NCBI GenBank assembly: GCA_003455235.1
Contig: DMRT01000048.1
Span: forward strand, 1 to 13,320
Length of the DNA: 13,320 bases
Direction of reading: 5' to 3'
DNA from: Chitinophagaceae bacterium
GTDB lineage: Bacteria > Bacteroidota > Bacteroidia > Chitinophagales > Chitinophagaceae
A model generated the notes under the pieces. That model was not told the origin of the DNA and searched no databases. It saw only the letters and a list, made by a program, of their open reading frames with translations. A program made the position numbers and the translations under genes. Positions 7,045-13,320 of the stretch are shown here, piece by piece; within the stretch, counting starts at the first letter, position 1; each line of letters opens with the position of its first letter.

Positions 7045-7201
7045 AGCCCTTTAATCTTTTGATAATTTTTATCCTCGCCCTGAAGGGCGAAGCAATTCAT
7101 GATTTTTTTCAGGATTCATGGATTGCTCCGGGGTCTATGGATTGCTCCGGGCTTCAGCCCGGAGATAAAATAAAGTGATAATTAAAAACGGGCTTTAGCC
7201 C
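7036..7201. repeat. Array of four REP-like palindromes between transposase and umuC
   Basis: There are four hairpins with two-base loops. P1 is AAGGGCT-AA-AGCCCTT (7036-7051). P2 is TCGCCCT-GA-AGGGCGA (7075-7090). P3 is CTCCGGGCT-TC-AGCCCGGAG (7145-7164). P4 is GGGCT-TT-AGCCC (7190-7201). All share a CT-NN-AG centre, and P1, P3 and P4 share the GGGCTNNAGCCC core. They directly follow the HUH transposase and the last ends 7 bases before the umuC ATG. They resemble the REP/BIME hairpins that RAYT transposases recognise. In the RNA they could also act as stem-loops affecting umuC expression. Confidence 0.8.
7118..7151 (+). repeat. 15-nt direct repeat within the palindrome array
   Basis: ATGGATTGCTCCGGG occurs at 7118-7132 and again at 7137-7151. 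The second copy leads into palindrome P3; the first is a half-site without its right arm. This suggests a partial duplication of one REP-like unit. Confidence 0.8.
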
Positions 7202-7208
7202 AATCTTG

Positions 7209-8492
7209 ATGAAAGCCATCGTCGATTGCAACAATTTTTATTGCTCCTGTGAGCGCCTGTTTCTTCCCCACCTGGAGAAGAAACCCGTTGTTGTATTAAG
7301 CAACAACGACGGTTGTATCATCTCCCGGAGCGACGAAGCCAAGAAACTGGGCGTGGCCATGGCCGGACCCTACTTCCAGGCTAAACCACTTATAGAAAAA
7401 CACAACGTTGCGACCTTTTCCTCAAACTATAATTTATACGGTGACCTCAGCTGGCGGGTAATGGAAACACTGCGGATCATGCTGGGAAAAGAAAATGTGG
7501 AAGTGTATTCGGTGGATGAATGTTTCCTCAACCTCGATGGTTTCCCCGGGAATGATATGTATGAAACCGGCCTGAAGATAAGAGAAACAGTAGAATGCTG
7601 GACCGGCATCAGGGTTTCTGTAGGCATAGCACCGACAAAAGTACTTTGCAAAGCAGCCAATCACCTTGCTAAAAAAAATAAAGAAGCGACACAATGCGTG
7701 GTTGTGCTGGATACATCCGAAAAAATAACCGATGCTTTAAAAAAGACTCCCGTTGATGATGTTTGGGGCGTGGGAAGAAAGTATGCAGTAAAACTGAAAT
7801 ACGGGTGGAATGTGCATACTGCTTTTGAACTAAGTAAACTTAGTCCCGAATTCGGTCATAAATTTTTAGGCGGGGTGGTAGGTGTACGGCTCATAAAAGA
7901 ACTGAGAGGAGAGCCGGTACTTGATATGGAAAATGAACTGGTGAATAAAAAAATGATTGCCACCACCAGGATGTTCGGGAACCCGGTCGGGAATATTGCC
8001 GATATCAAAGAAGCCGTAGCCACCTATACTTCCAGGGCTGCGGAAAAATTACGCCGCCAGTACAGTGCTGCCAAAGTGGTGAGCGTATTCGTGGTCACAA
8101 AAGAACAGGATCACCTTCTCAATTTTAATCGACATGGAACCATCAGCAGTTTTACCACACTACCTGCTGCTACTTCATTCACCAATGAACTGATAAAACC
8201 GGCTGTGGAACTGGTAGACCAATTGTACGATGAAGGACAATTATATAAAAAAGCCGGTGTGATGCTGAGCGGCATTGTTCCCGATTCTTCCATACAGGCG
8301 AACCTGTTTGCACCCGAAACCACCAACTGCGGCAGAAAACTGATGGAGATGATCGACAACATCAACTTCAGCCAGCGGGATGATATCCTGAAATTCGCTG
8401 CCAGCGGAACCACCCGCGACTGGAAGATGCGGCAGGAACTGAGAAGTCCGAGGTATACGACGAGGTGGGAAGAACTCTTCGAAGTGCACTAA
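7209..8492 (+). CDS. umuC: Y-family DNA polymerase, UmuC (Pol V catalytic subunit)
   Basis: A 427-residue translesion DNA polymerase. The catalytic metal ligands are D6 (AIVDCNNFY) and D103-E104 (YSVDECF), as in UmuC. Y11 is the steric-gate position. The little-finger and C-terminal region follows the UmuC pattern, with QANLF at 363-367, where E. coli UmuC carries its beta-clamp motif. The length is close to E. coli UmuC (422). I chose ATG 7209; a TTG codon directly before it (7206) is less likely. The gene starts just after the last of four palindromes, which separate it from umuD together with a transposase gene, so translation and transcription coupling to umuD may be altered. It ends in a 4-base overlap with the convergent DUF72 gene. 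No frameshift or missing catalytic residue is seen. Confidence 0.96.
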   Translation: MKAIVDCNNFYCSCERLFLPHLEKKPVVVLSNNDGCIISRSDEAKKLGVAMAGPYFQAKPLIEKHNVATFSSNYNLYGDLSWRVMETLRIMLGKENVEVYSVDECFLNLDGFPGNDMYETGLKIRETVECWTGIRVSVGIAPTKVLCKAANHLAKKNKEATQCVVVLDTSEKITDALKKTPVDDVWGVGRKYAVKLKYGWNVHTAFELSKLSPEFGHKFLGGVVGVRLIKELRGEPVLDMENELVNKKMIATTRMFGNPVGNIADIKEAVATYTSRAAEKLRRQYSAAKVVSVFVVTKEQDHLLNFNRHGTISSFTTLPAATSFTNELIKPAVELVDQLYDEGQLYKKAGVMLSGIVPDSSIQANLFAPETTNCGRKLMEMIDNINFSQRDDILKFAASGTTRDWKMRQELRSPRYTTRWEELFEVH

Positions 8493-9409
8493 CCAAACAA
8501 CCCGGTTTGTTTTCCTTCATTCCCGGCAAATTTAGGTTTGATAAGATCCAGCCCCAGCTCTTTATTCATTTTATCCACTAAATAAACCGTCAACTCCGGC
8601 GATGTTGCTTCGTCGTGCATGTGCATGAAAAAATACAATTCTTCCAGCCCTTTATCCAGCCAGTACTTCATCCGCCTCACCCAGTCGTCAATCCGGGTAT
8701 AATCAGAATGATGCAGGCTATTCCCCACATAACGCACAAAGGTTTTTGGCAATGCAAGATGCATGTGTGCACAATCCCTCCTCCCCGCTGTATCAGTGAT
8801 CACGGCTCCGATATTCATCTCTTTTAGCTTTGTAAATAACTCCTGTGTGATCTCCGGCTTTTTAAACCAATCCGGGTGCCGCACTTCCATAAAAAACTGC
8901 AGGTCGGCAGGCATCGATTTCAGGAAGTCAAACAGTTCTTCTTTCCGCTTCGGCGAAAAAGTTTCGCTTACCTGTATAAATATTGGTCCCAGGTATTCTT
9001 CAAAGGCAACAATACCGCGGAAGAATTCATTGGTAATAAAGTTCTTGCCCTTCAGGCTTCCCCGGTGTGTGATACCCTGGTACATTTTAGGACAGAATTT
9101 GAAATCCTTTCCGGCTGCCTTCGCCGTCCATTTCTTTATTCCTGCCTCGCCATATACTTTGTAATGGGTGGCATTCAGTTCAATGCTGTTGTAATGGTTC
9201 ACATAATGATCCAGGAAATCCTTCTCTTTTGTTTTGGGCGGATAAATCTTCCCCACCCACTCGGTTCTCCCCCACTTGGCACAGCCAACATACAGCTTCG
9301 GTGCTTTTGCCGGCTTCCCTTTCAAAATAGCTTTATTAAACACCGGGTCTGCTGGCAACCTGAAATCGATCGCATCCAGTTCCGCTTCCGGTACCCGTCC
9401 AAAATCCAT
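8489..9409 (-). CDS. DUF72 (YecE-like) protein with C-terminal QTGLFG
   Basis: A 306-residue member of the DUF72 family, TIM-barrel-like proteins of undetermined biochemical function. Family hallmarks are LYVGCAKWG (39-47), YPP (56-58), the NSIELNATHYK stretch (74-84), FCPKMYQGITH in the middle and FMEVRHPDWF. No signal peptide, so cytoplasmic. An N-terminal extension of about 37 residues precedes the barrel. The C-terminus is GKQTGLFG, containing QxxLF in the last six residues, the same pattern as in the radical SAM and phosphoesterase neighbours. It is convergent with umuC, the two stop codons overlapping (TAG on the minus strand at 8491-8489, TAA on the plus strand at 8490-8492), with no terminator between them, so the transcripts overlap. 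The start ATG at 9409 lies 91 bases from the divergent desaturase. A weak -7-like TACTTTTA is present on the minus strand (9441-9434). Confidence 0.92.
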   Translation of the reverse strand: MDFGRVPEAELDAIDFRLPADPVFNKAILKGKPAKAPKLYVGCAKWGRTEWVGKIYPPKTKEKDFLDHYVNHYNSIELNATHYKVYGEAGIKKWTAKAAGKDFKFCPKMYQGITHRGSLKGKNFITNEFFRGIVAFEEYLGPIFIQVSETFSPKRKEELFDFLKSMPADLQFFMEVRHPDWFKKPEITQELFTKLKEMNIGAVITDTAGRRDCAHMHLALPKTFVRYVGNSLHHSDYTRIDDWVRRMKYWLDKGLEELYFFMHMHDEATSPELTVYLVDKMNKELGLDLIKPKFAGNEGKQTGLFG

Positions 9410-9450
9410 GATCGCTGTTATTAATTTACATGATAAAAGTAAGGCTCCGT

Positions 9451-9484
9451 TTTGAAAACAGGCAGGGGCAATCCCTTAAATTTG
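9451..9484 (+). promoter_or_regulatory. Bacteroidota-type promoter of the desaturase gene
   Basis: TTTG at 9451-9454 and TAAATTTG at 9477-9484 with a 22-base spacer match the Bacteroidota -33/-7 consensus (TTTG and TAnnTTTG). The ATG follows 16 bases after the -7 box, giving a very short leader. Confidence 0.75.
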
Positions 9485-9500
9485 CCCCAGTTTTAAAACT

Positions 9501-10973
9501 ATGACAGCAAATAAGAAGACCTGTGCCGTTATCGGCGCCGGTGTATCCGGACTGGCGGCCGCCATCCGCATGCACAACAAAGGATATAAAGTAACCGTAT
9601 TTGAAGCCAATGCCTTCCCGGGGGGCAAATGTTCCAGCGAAGCACAGGATGGATACCGCTTCGACATGGGTCCTTCGGTATTCACCATGCCGCACTACGT
9701 GGATGAACTGTTTGTACAATCGGGTAAAAACCCCCGTGACCATTTTAATTACATCAAGCTTGATCCTGTTTACCGCTATTTCTTTGAAGACGGCAGCCTG
9801 CTGGATGCATACCACGGAAAAGAAAAGTTTGCCGAAGAAATGTCGGCACGTACCGGGGTGGCAAAGCAGGACATTATCCGCTACATGGAAAAAACAAAAA
9901 CCGTGTACGACCTTACCGAAGAAGTATTCCTGCAGAATTCCTTACACAAACTGAGGAACTTTTTTACCTGGCCTGTACTCCGCGGCTTTCTCAATTTCGG
10001 AAAGATCGGCGCTTTTGATACCATGAACGGCGTGAACCAGAAGGCATTCAGCGATGCACGCATGGTTCAAATATTCAACCGCTACGCCACCTACAACGGA
10101 TCCAGTCCTTACCTGGCACCGGCAACACTGAATGTGATCGCCCACGTAGAGATCATGAAGGGCGCTTATTATCCCGAGGGCGGCATGGTGAGCATCACCC
10201 GATCGCTTGCCAAGCTGGGTGCCGATATCGGTGTGCAGTTCAACTATTCCACGCCGGTACGGGAGATCCTCATCGAAAACAAAAAAGCCGTGGGGGTACG
10301 CACGGACAAGGGAACCGAGAACTTTGATGTGATCATCAGCAATATGGATGTGTACAACAGTTATAAAAAACTGATGCCTGCTGTAAAACGTCCAGCCAAA
10401 ACACTCGATCAGCCAAAATCAAGCTCGGGCATCATTTTTTACTGGGGTATTAAACACGACTTTAAACAACTGGGCCTGCACAATATTTTCTTCGCTGATA
10501 ATTACGAAGAAGAATTTGATACCATCTTCAGTAAAAAGAAGATATACCACGATCCCACCATCTATGTCAACATCACCAGCAAGCACACGCCCACCGATGC
10601 GCCGCCCGGCTGCGAAAACTGGTTTGCCTTCATTAACGTTCCCAACAACCAGGGACAGGATTGGGATGCCTTCATTAACGAAGCCAGGGAAAACATGATC
10701 CGGAAATGCAACCGCATACTGAAAACGGATATCCGTCCGCTGATTGCCACCGAAATGGTATTTGATCCCCGGGTGATTGAAAGCCGTACCTCCAGTGCCT
10801 TCGGCGCCATTTACGGCAACAGTTCCAATAATAAGTTCGCCGCTTTCCTGCGTCATGCCAACTTTTCAAAGGATATAAAAAATTTGTATTTCTGCGGCGG
10901 CAGTGTACACCCCGGACCCAGCATTCCGCTCTGTCTTTTATCGGCCAAAATCACGACCAACCTAATTAAATAA
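9501..10973 (+). CDS. CrtI/CrtD-like FAD-dependent desaturase
   Basis: A 490-residue flavoprotein of the phytoene-desaturase family. The N-terminal dinucleotide fold is GAGVSGLAAA with G12, G14, G17, and E35 ends the second strand (VTVFEA) to bind the FAD ribose; PGGK follows at 40-43. FDMGPSVFTMP and NRYATYNGSSPYLAPATL are typical of the Bacteroidota CrtD (1-hydroxycarotenoid 3,4-desaturase)-like branch. The C-terminal FAD signature is FCGGSVHPGPSIPLCLLSAK (about 464-483); the usual HPGGGIP is changed to HPGPSIP. The family inserts double bonds into long polyene or terpenoid chains. No carotenoid synthase or cyclase is visible in the window; instead an ABC exporter and an acyl carrier protein follow, so a role in a polyketide or aryl-polyene pigment (flexirubin-like) is as plausible as carotenoid desaturation. 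A good promoter lies just upstream and a second one begins at the stop codon. Confidence 0.88.
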   Translation: MTANKKTCAVIGAGVSGLAAAIRMHNKGYKVTVFEANAFPGGKCSSEAQDGYRFDMGPSVFTMPHYVDELFVQSGKNPRDHFNYIKLDPVYRYFFEDGSLLDAYHGKEKFAEEMSARTGVAKQDIIRYMEKTKTVYDLTEEVFLQNSLHKLRNFFTWPVLRGFLNFGKIGAFDTMNGVNQKAFSDARMVQIFNRYATYNGSSPYLAPATLNVIAHVEIMKGAYYPEGGMVSITRSLAKLGADIGVQFNYSTPVREILIENKKAVGVRTDKGTENFDVIISNMDVYNSYKKLMPAVKRPAKTLDQPKSSSGIIFYWGIKHDFKQLGLHNIFFADNYEEEFDTIFSKKKIYHDPTIYVNITSKHTPTDAPPGCENWFAFINVPNNQGQDWDAFINEARENMIRKCNRILKTDIRPLIATEMVFDPRVIESRTSSAFGAIYGNSSNNKFAAFLRHANFSKDIKNLYFCGGSVHPGPSIPLCLLSAKITTNLIK

Positions 10974-10974
10974 A

Positions 10975-11008
10975 TTGTTGGCGGCCGGGGCCGATTGGGT
11001 TACATTTG
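10975..11008 (+). promoter_or_regulatory. Bacteroidota-type promoter of the ABC exporter operon
   Basis: TTGTTG (10975-10980) and TACATTTG (11001-11008, full match to TAnnTTTG) are separated by 20 bases. The promoter begins at the desaturase stop codon. It decides the start of the next gene: a TTG at 11006 lies inside the -7 box and cannot be a start on this transcript, whereas ATG 11048 lies 39 bases downstream. Confidence 0.75.
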
Positions 11009-11047
11009 CACGATTTATCAAAACAGGCAAGCGGCCCGGGTTATATA

Positions 11048-11797
11048 ATGAGCAATACGCCGATCATAGAGACGGAGAACTTAACCAAAACCTTTAAACA
11101 CGCAACAGAGCCGGCGGTGAATGGCATTTCACTTTCGATCAACCGCAACGAGATTTTCGGACTGCTTGGCCCCAACGGAGCCGGTAAAACCACCACCATT
11201 TCCATTTTGTGCGGACTGTTTCCGGCCAGCAGCGGAAAGATCATGATTGACGGTAAGGACTTCCGTTCTGAACCCGGCTATATCAAACAAATCATCGGCA
11301 TCGTACCGCAGGATATCGCCCTTTATCCCACCCTTAATGCCCGGGAGAACCTGGAGTTTTACGGAAGTATGTACGGACTGCATGGAAAGGAACTGAAAGA
11401 TAAAATTGAAGACTGGCTGAAAAAACTCGGACTTACCGATGCTGCCAAACGAAAAATATGCACGTATTCGGGTGGCATGAAACGACGGGTGAACCTGATT
11501 GCCGGCATCCTCCACAGTCCAAAACTGCTGTTTCTTGACGAACCCACCGTTGGTGTGGACGTACACAGCCGCAACGTGATCATCGAACACCTGAAAACAA
11601 TTCACGCCGAAGGCACCACCATTATTTATACTTCACACCATATGGAGGAAGCTGAAAATTTCTGCACCCGTGTTTCCATTATCGATTATGGAAAGATACT
11701 CACCGAAGGCACACCGGCTGAACTGATCAGCAAACACAACGCCGGCAACCTGGAAACAGTATTTCTTAACCTCACCAAACGAAAACTGCGGGACTGA
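11048..11797 (+). CDS. ABC-2 type exporter ATPase subunit
   Basis: A 249-residue ABC ATPase. Walker A is GPNGAGKTT (41-49), Q-loop Q88 (VPQD), signature YSGGM (140-144), Walker B LLFLDEP (160-166, catalytic E165) and switch His H197 (TSHHMEE). Domain order and length fit the CcmA/DrrA-type ATPases that power ABC-2 exporters of lipids, polysaccharides or antibiotics. The start is ATG 11048 because an earlier in-frame TTG (11006) lies in the promoter -7 box. The stop TGA overlaps the permease ATG (shared base 11797), indicating translational coupling. It acts at the cytoplasmic face of the inner membrane with the next gene product. The cargo is unknown; the adjacent acyl carrier protein hints at a lipid-like or polyketide product. 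Confidence 0.95.
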   Translation: MSNTPIIETENLTKTFKHATEPAVNGISLSINRNEIFGLLGPNGAGKTTTISILCGLFPASSGKIMIDGKDFRSEPGYIKQIIGIVPQDIALYPTLNARENLEFYGSMYGLHGKELKDKIEDWLKKLGLTDAAKRKICTYSGGMKRRVNLIAGILHSPKLLFLDEPTVGVDVHSRNVIIEHLKTIHAEGTTIIYTSHHMEEAENFCTRVSIIDYGKILTEGTPAELISKHNAGNLETVFLNLTKRKLRD

Positions 11798-13092
11798 TGA
11801 TATATAAACTATTGGCAACGGTTAAAAAAGAAGCGCTCCTTCTCCTCCGCGACAGGGTGGGACTTTCTATTTTATTCATCATGCCGATGGTGCTGATTTT
11901 TGTGATGACCCTGGTACAGGATTCGGCCTTTAAAACGGTGAATGAAAAAGGCATCCCGGTTATTTTTATCAACAACGATCATGATTCATTGGGCAACCAG
12001 ATTGAACAGGGCCTGCGCAGCAACGAACTTGTTTCGGTCAGCGACAGCATCGATGGAAAGCCGGCTACCGCGGAAATGGCACAGAAGGCTGTAAGCGAAG
12101 GAAAATTCCTGCTGGGCATTGTAATCCCGAAGTCGGCCACCGATGCCATCCGCAAAAACGTGGGCGTGCTGGTGAATGAAACGCTTAACAATGATGCAAC
12201 CACTATAAGAAAAGCAGCTGCCAAACAGGATTCGGTGGAGATTACCATCCTCATCGACCCGGTGGCTAAAAAATCATTCCTGCTTTCGGTTACCAGCAAC
12301 CTGCGTGAGTTCATTTCGGAAGTGAAGACAAAGATCATGTTCCAGGCTTTTGCCGACCAGGTATCCGAAATTATCCCGGATAAAAACAATACCCCGAAGG
12401 ATTCGTATAAAAAATCCCAGATCATCACGTACAAAGAAGTATATGCTTCTGAAACGGAAGACAAGATTGTTCCCAATGCCGTGCAGCATAATGTTCCGGC
12501 CTGGACCATCTTTGCCATGTTCTTCATTGCCATCCCGCTGTCGGGCAGCATCATCAAAGAAAAAAATGAAGGAAGTGTTTTCCGCCTGCATACCATGCCC
12601 ACCCCGTATTTATTACTGGTGAACGGCAAGATCATTGTGTATGTACTTGTATGCCAGATCCAGTTCCTGCTGATGTTGTCTGTTGGACAGCTCTTTTTGC
12701 CGATGCTTGGTTTGCCGGCGCTGGTTTTGGGAAACAGCATGCTGGGCATTTCTGTTCTTACCCTGGCTACAGCTTTTGCCGCCACAGGATACGGCGTAAT
12801 GGTGGGCACCCTGGCCAGCACCGAACACCAGGCTGCCATCATGGGATCGCTGTCTATAATTTTATTGTCTGCCCTGGGAGGCATCTGGGTACCCAGTTAT
12901 GTAATGCCCGAGGTAATGCGTAATATCACCGCCTGGTCGCCACTGAACTGGTCGCTGGAAGGATTTTATAAACTATTTTTAAGGGGCGGACATATTACGG
13001 ATATCATTCCCGAAGCATTGAAGCTTACCGGGTTCTTCATCATTACCATGGCGGTTACTTCCATCGCCAACAGGAAAAAAAGAAATGTTTAG
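11797..13092 (+). CDS. ABC-2 type exporter permease subunit
   Basis: A 431-residue membrane protein of the ABC2_membrane_3 kind. A short cytoplasmic helix is followed by TM1 (about 22-41), a large extracytoplasmic domain (about 43-230), and five further helices at about 234-253, 275-300, 312-338, 346-366 and 405-424. The conserved C-terminal part contains GGIWVPSYVMPEVM and SPLNWSLEGFYKLFL, typical of this permease group. It pairs with the overlapping ATPase gene upstream. The next gene, an acyl carrier protein, begins within its last codons, so the three are one transcriptional unit. The transported substrate cannot be read from the sequence. Confidence 0.94.
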   Translation: MIYKLLATVKKEALLLLRDRVGLSILFIMPMVLIFVMTLVQDSAFKTVNEKGIPVIFINNDHDSLGNQIEQGLRSNELVSVSDSIDGKPATAEMAQKAVSEGKFLLGIVIPKSATDAIRKNVGVLVNETLNNDATTIRKAAAKQDSVEITILIDPVAKKSFLLSVTSNLREFISEVKTKIMFQAFADQVSEIIPDKNNTPKDSYKKSQIITYKEVYASETEDKIVPNAVQHNVPAWTIFAMFFIAIPLSGSIIKEKNEGSVFRLHTMPTPYLLLVNGKIIVYVLVCQIQFLLMLSVGQLFLPMLGLPALVLGNSMLGISVLTLATAFAATGYGVMVGTLASTEHQAAIMGSLSIILLSALGGIWVPSYVMPEVMRNITAWSPLNWSLEGFYKLFLRGGHITDIIPEALKLTGFFIITMAVTSIANRKKRNV

Positions 13093-13320
13093 TATGGACC
13101 AGGCGCTCATTACTGAAGAAATAAAGAAATACATCGAGAAGAACATCCTGGCTGCCTCGGTAAAAATTAATGCTGATACCGACCTGAAAAACGCCGGCAT
13201 CGATTCCTTTTCTACCGTCGAGATCATCCTGTTCATTGAACGCAAATACGGTGTATCCATTCCCGACGACAAACTGGTTCCGGAAAATTTCAAAACCATC
13301 CGGTCGCTGGCCGCCACCGT
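13085..13320 (+). CDS. Acyl carrier protein, 3' end cut by the window
   Basis: The partial protein begins MFSMDQALITEEIKKYI and contains the carrier-protein motif AGIDSFSTVEIILFIE, with S41 as the phosphopantetheine attachment site (DSF in place of the usual DSL), followed by YGVSIPDDKL and the helix-3 region FKTIRSLAATV. About 78 residues are visible, nearly a full ACP. Two starts are possible: ATG 13085, overlapping the permease by 8 bases with AGGA 9 bases upstream, and ATG 13094, one base after the permease stop. I prefer 13085 for its spacing. A dedicated ACP beside an exporter and a desaturase suggests a specialised fatty acid or polyketide pathway, not housekeeping lipid synthesis. Confidence 0.9.
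   Translation, partial: MFSMDQALITEEIKKYIEKNILAASVKINADTDLKNAGIDSFSTVEIILFIERKYGVSIPDDKLVPENFKTIRSLAAT

Noticed and set aside
7036..7201. Repeated palindromes as a CRISPR array
   Set aside because: The repeat lengths and spacings are irregular, each unit is a short hairpin with a two-base loop, and no cas gene is nearby; REP-like repeats explain them better.
11006..11047. Earlier TTG start for the ABC ATPase
   Set aside because: The TTG is part of the TACATTTG -7 box, so it would lie upstream of the transcript start; the extra residues (MHDLSKQ...) are not typical of the family.
11979..12884. Minus-strand open frame of 301 codons
   Set aside because: Antisense shadow of the ABC permease, with a Ser/Thr-rich composition and no motifs.

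Overview
The window looks like the chromosome of a Bacteroidota bacterium, most likely near the Chitinophagaceae. The evidence is the SusC-type TonB plug in the large surface protein, two good TTTG / TAnnTTTG promoters of the Bacteroidota sigma factor, scarce Shine-Dalgarno sequences, and CrtD-like, UmuDC-like and DUF72 proteins with a Bacteroidota flavour. The genome assignment is an inference from recognised protein style; no database search was possible.

Region 1 (1-809) holds an abrupt composition break near position 540. Left of it is very AT-rich DNA with an open frame for a Q/N/K-rich low-complexity protein of unknown origin. Right of it is the N-terminal piece of a minus-strand phosphotransferase of ordinary Bacteroidota composition. 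The join truncates the phosphotransferase and is either a recent insertion or an assembly chimera. Region 2 (874-4164) is a strong intrinsic terminator and a 1080-residue minus-strand protein combining a VIT domain, a VWA-like domain with an intact MIDAS pattern, a SusC-type plug without a barrel, TPR-like helices and a DUF2135-like C-terminus.

Region 3 (4213-9409) is the most interesting part. A PA0069-type radical SAM protein and a 2H phosphoesterase (LigT/2'-5' RNA ligase type) run leftward. Divergent from them is a umuD-umuC pair, split by a single-domain HUH (IS200/RAYT-like) transposase and its array of REP-like palindromes. A DUF72 protein converges on umuC with overlapping stop codons. 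The radical SAM, phosphoesterase and DUF72 proteins each end in QxxLF or QxxLFG, and UmuC carries QANLF at the place where E. coli UmuC has its beta-clamp motif. This suggests that all four dock on the DNA sliding clamp and form one DNA-damage tolerance or repair module. The UmuD homologue has Ala and Arg where the Ser-Lys self-cleavage dyad should be, and an inverted-repeat operator lies between it and the phosphoesterase.

Region 4 (9451-13320) is a rightward cluster: a CrtI/CrtD-like FAD desaturase with its own promoter, then, from a second promoter, a tightly coupled ABC-2 exporter (ATPase and permease) and the start of an acyl carrier protein. This looks like the edge of a lipid or pigment (flexirubin/aryl-polyene-like) biosynthesis locus continuing past the window.
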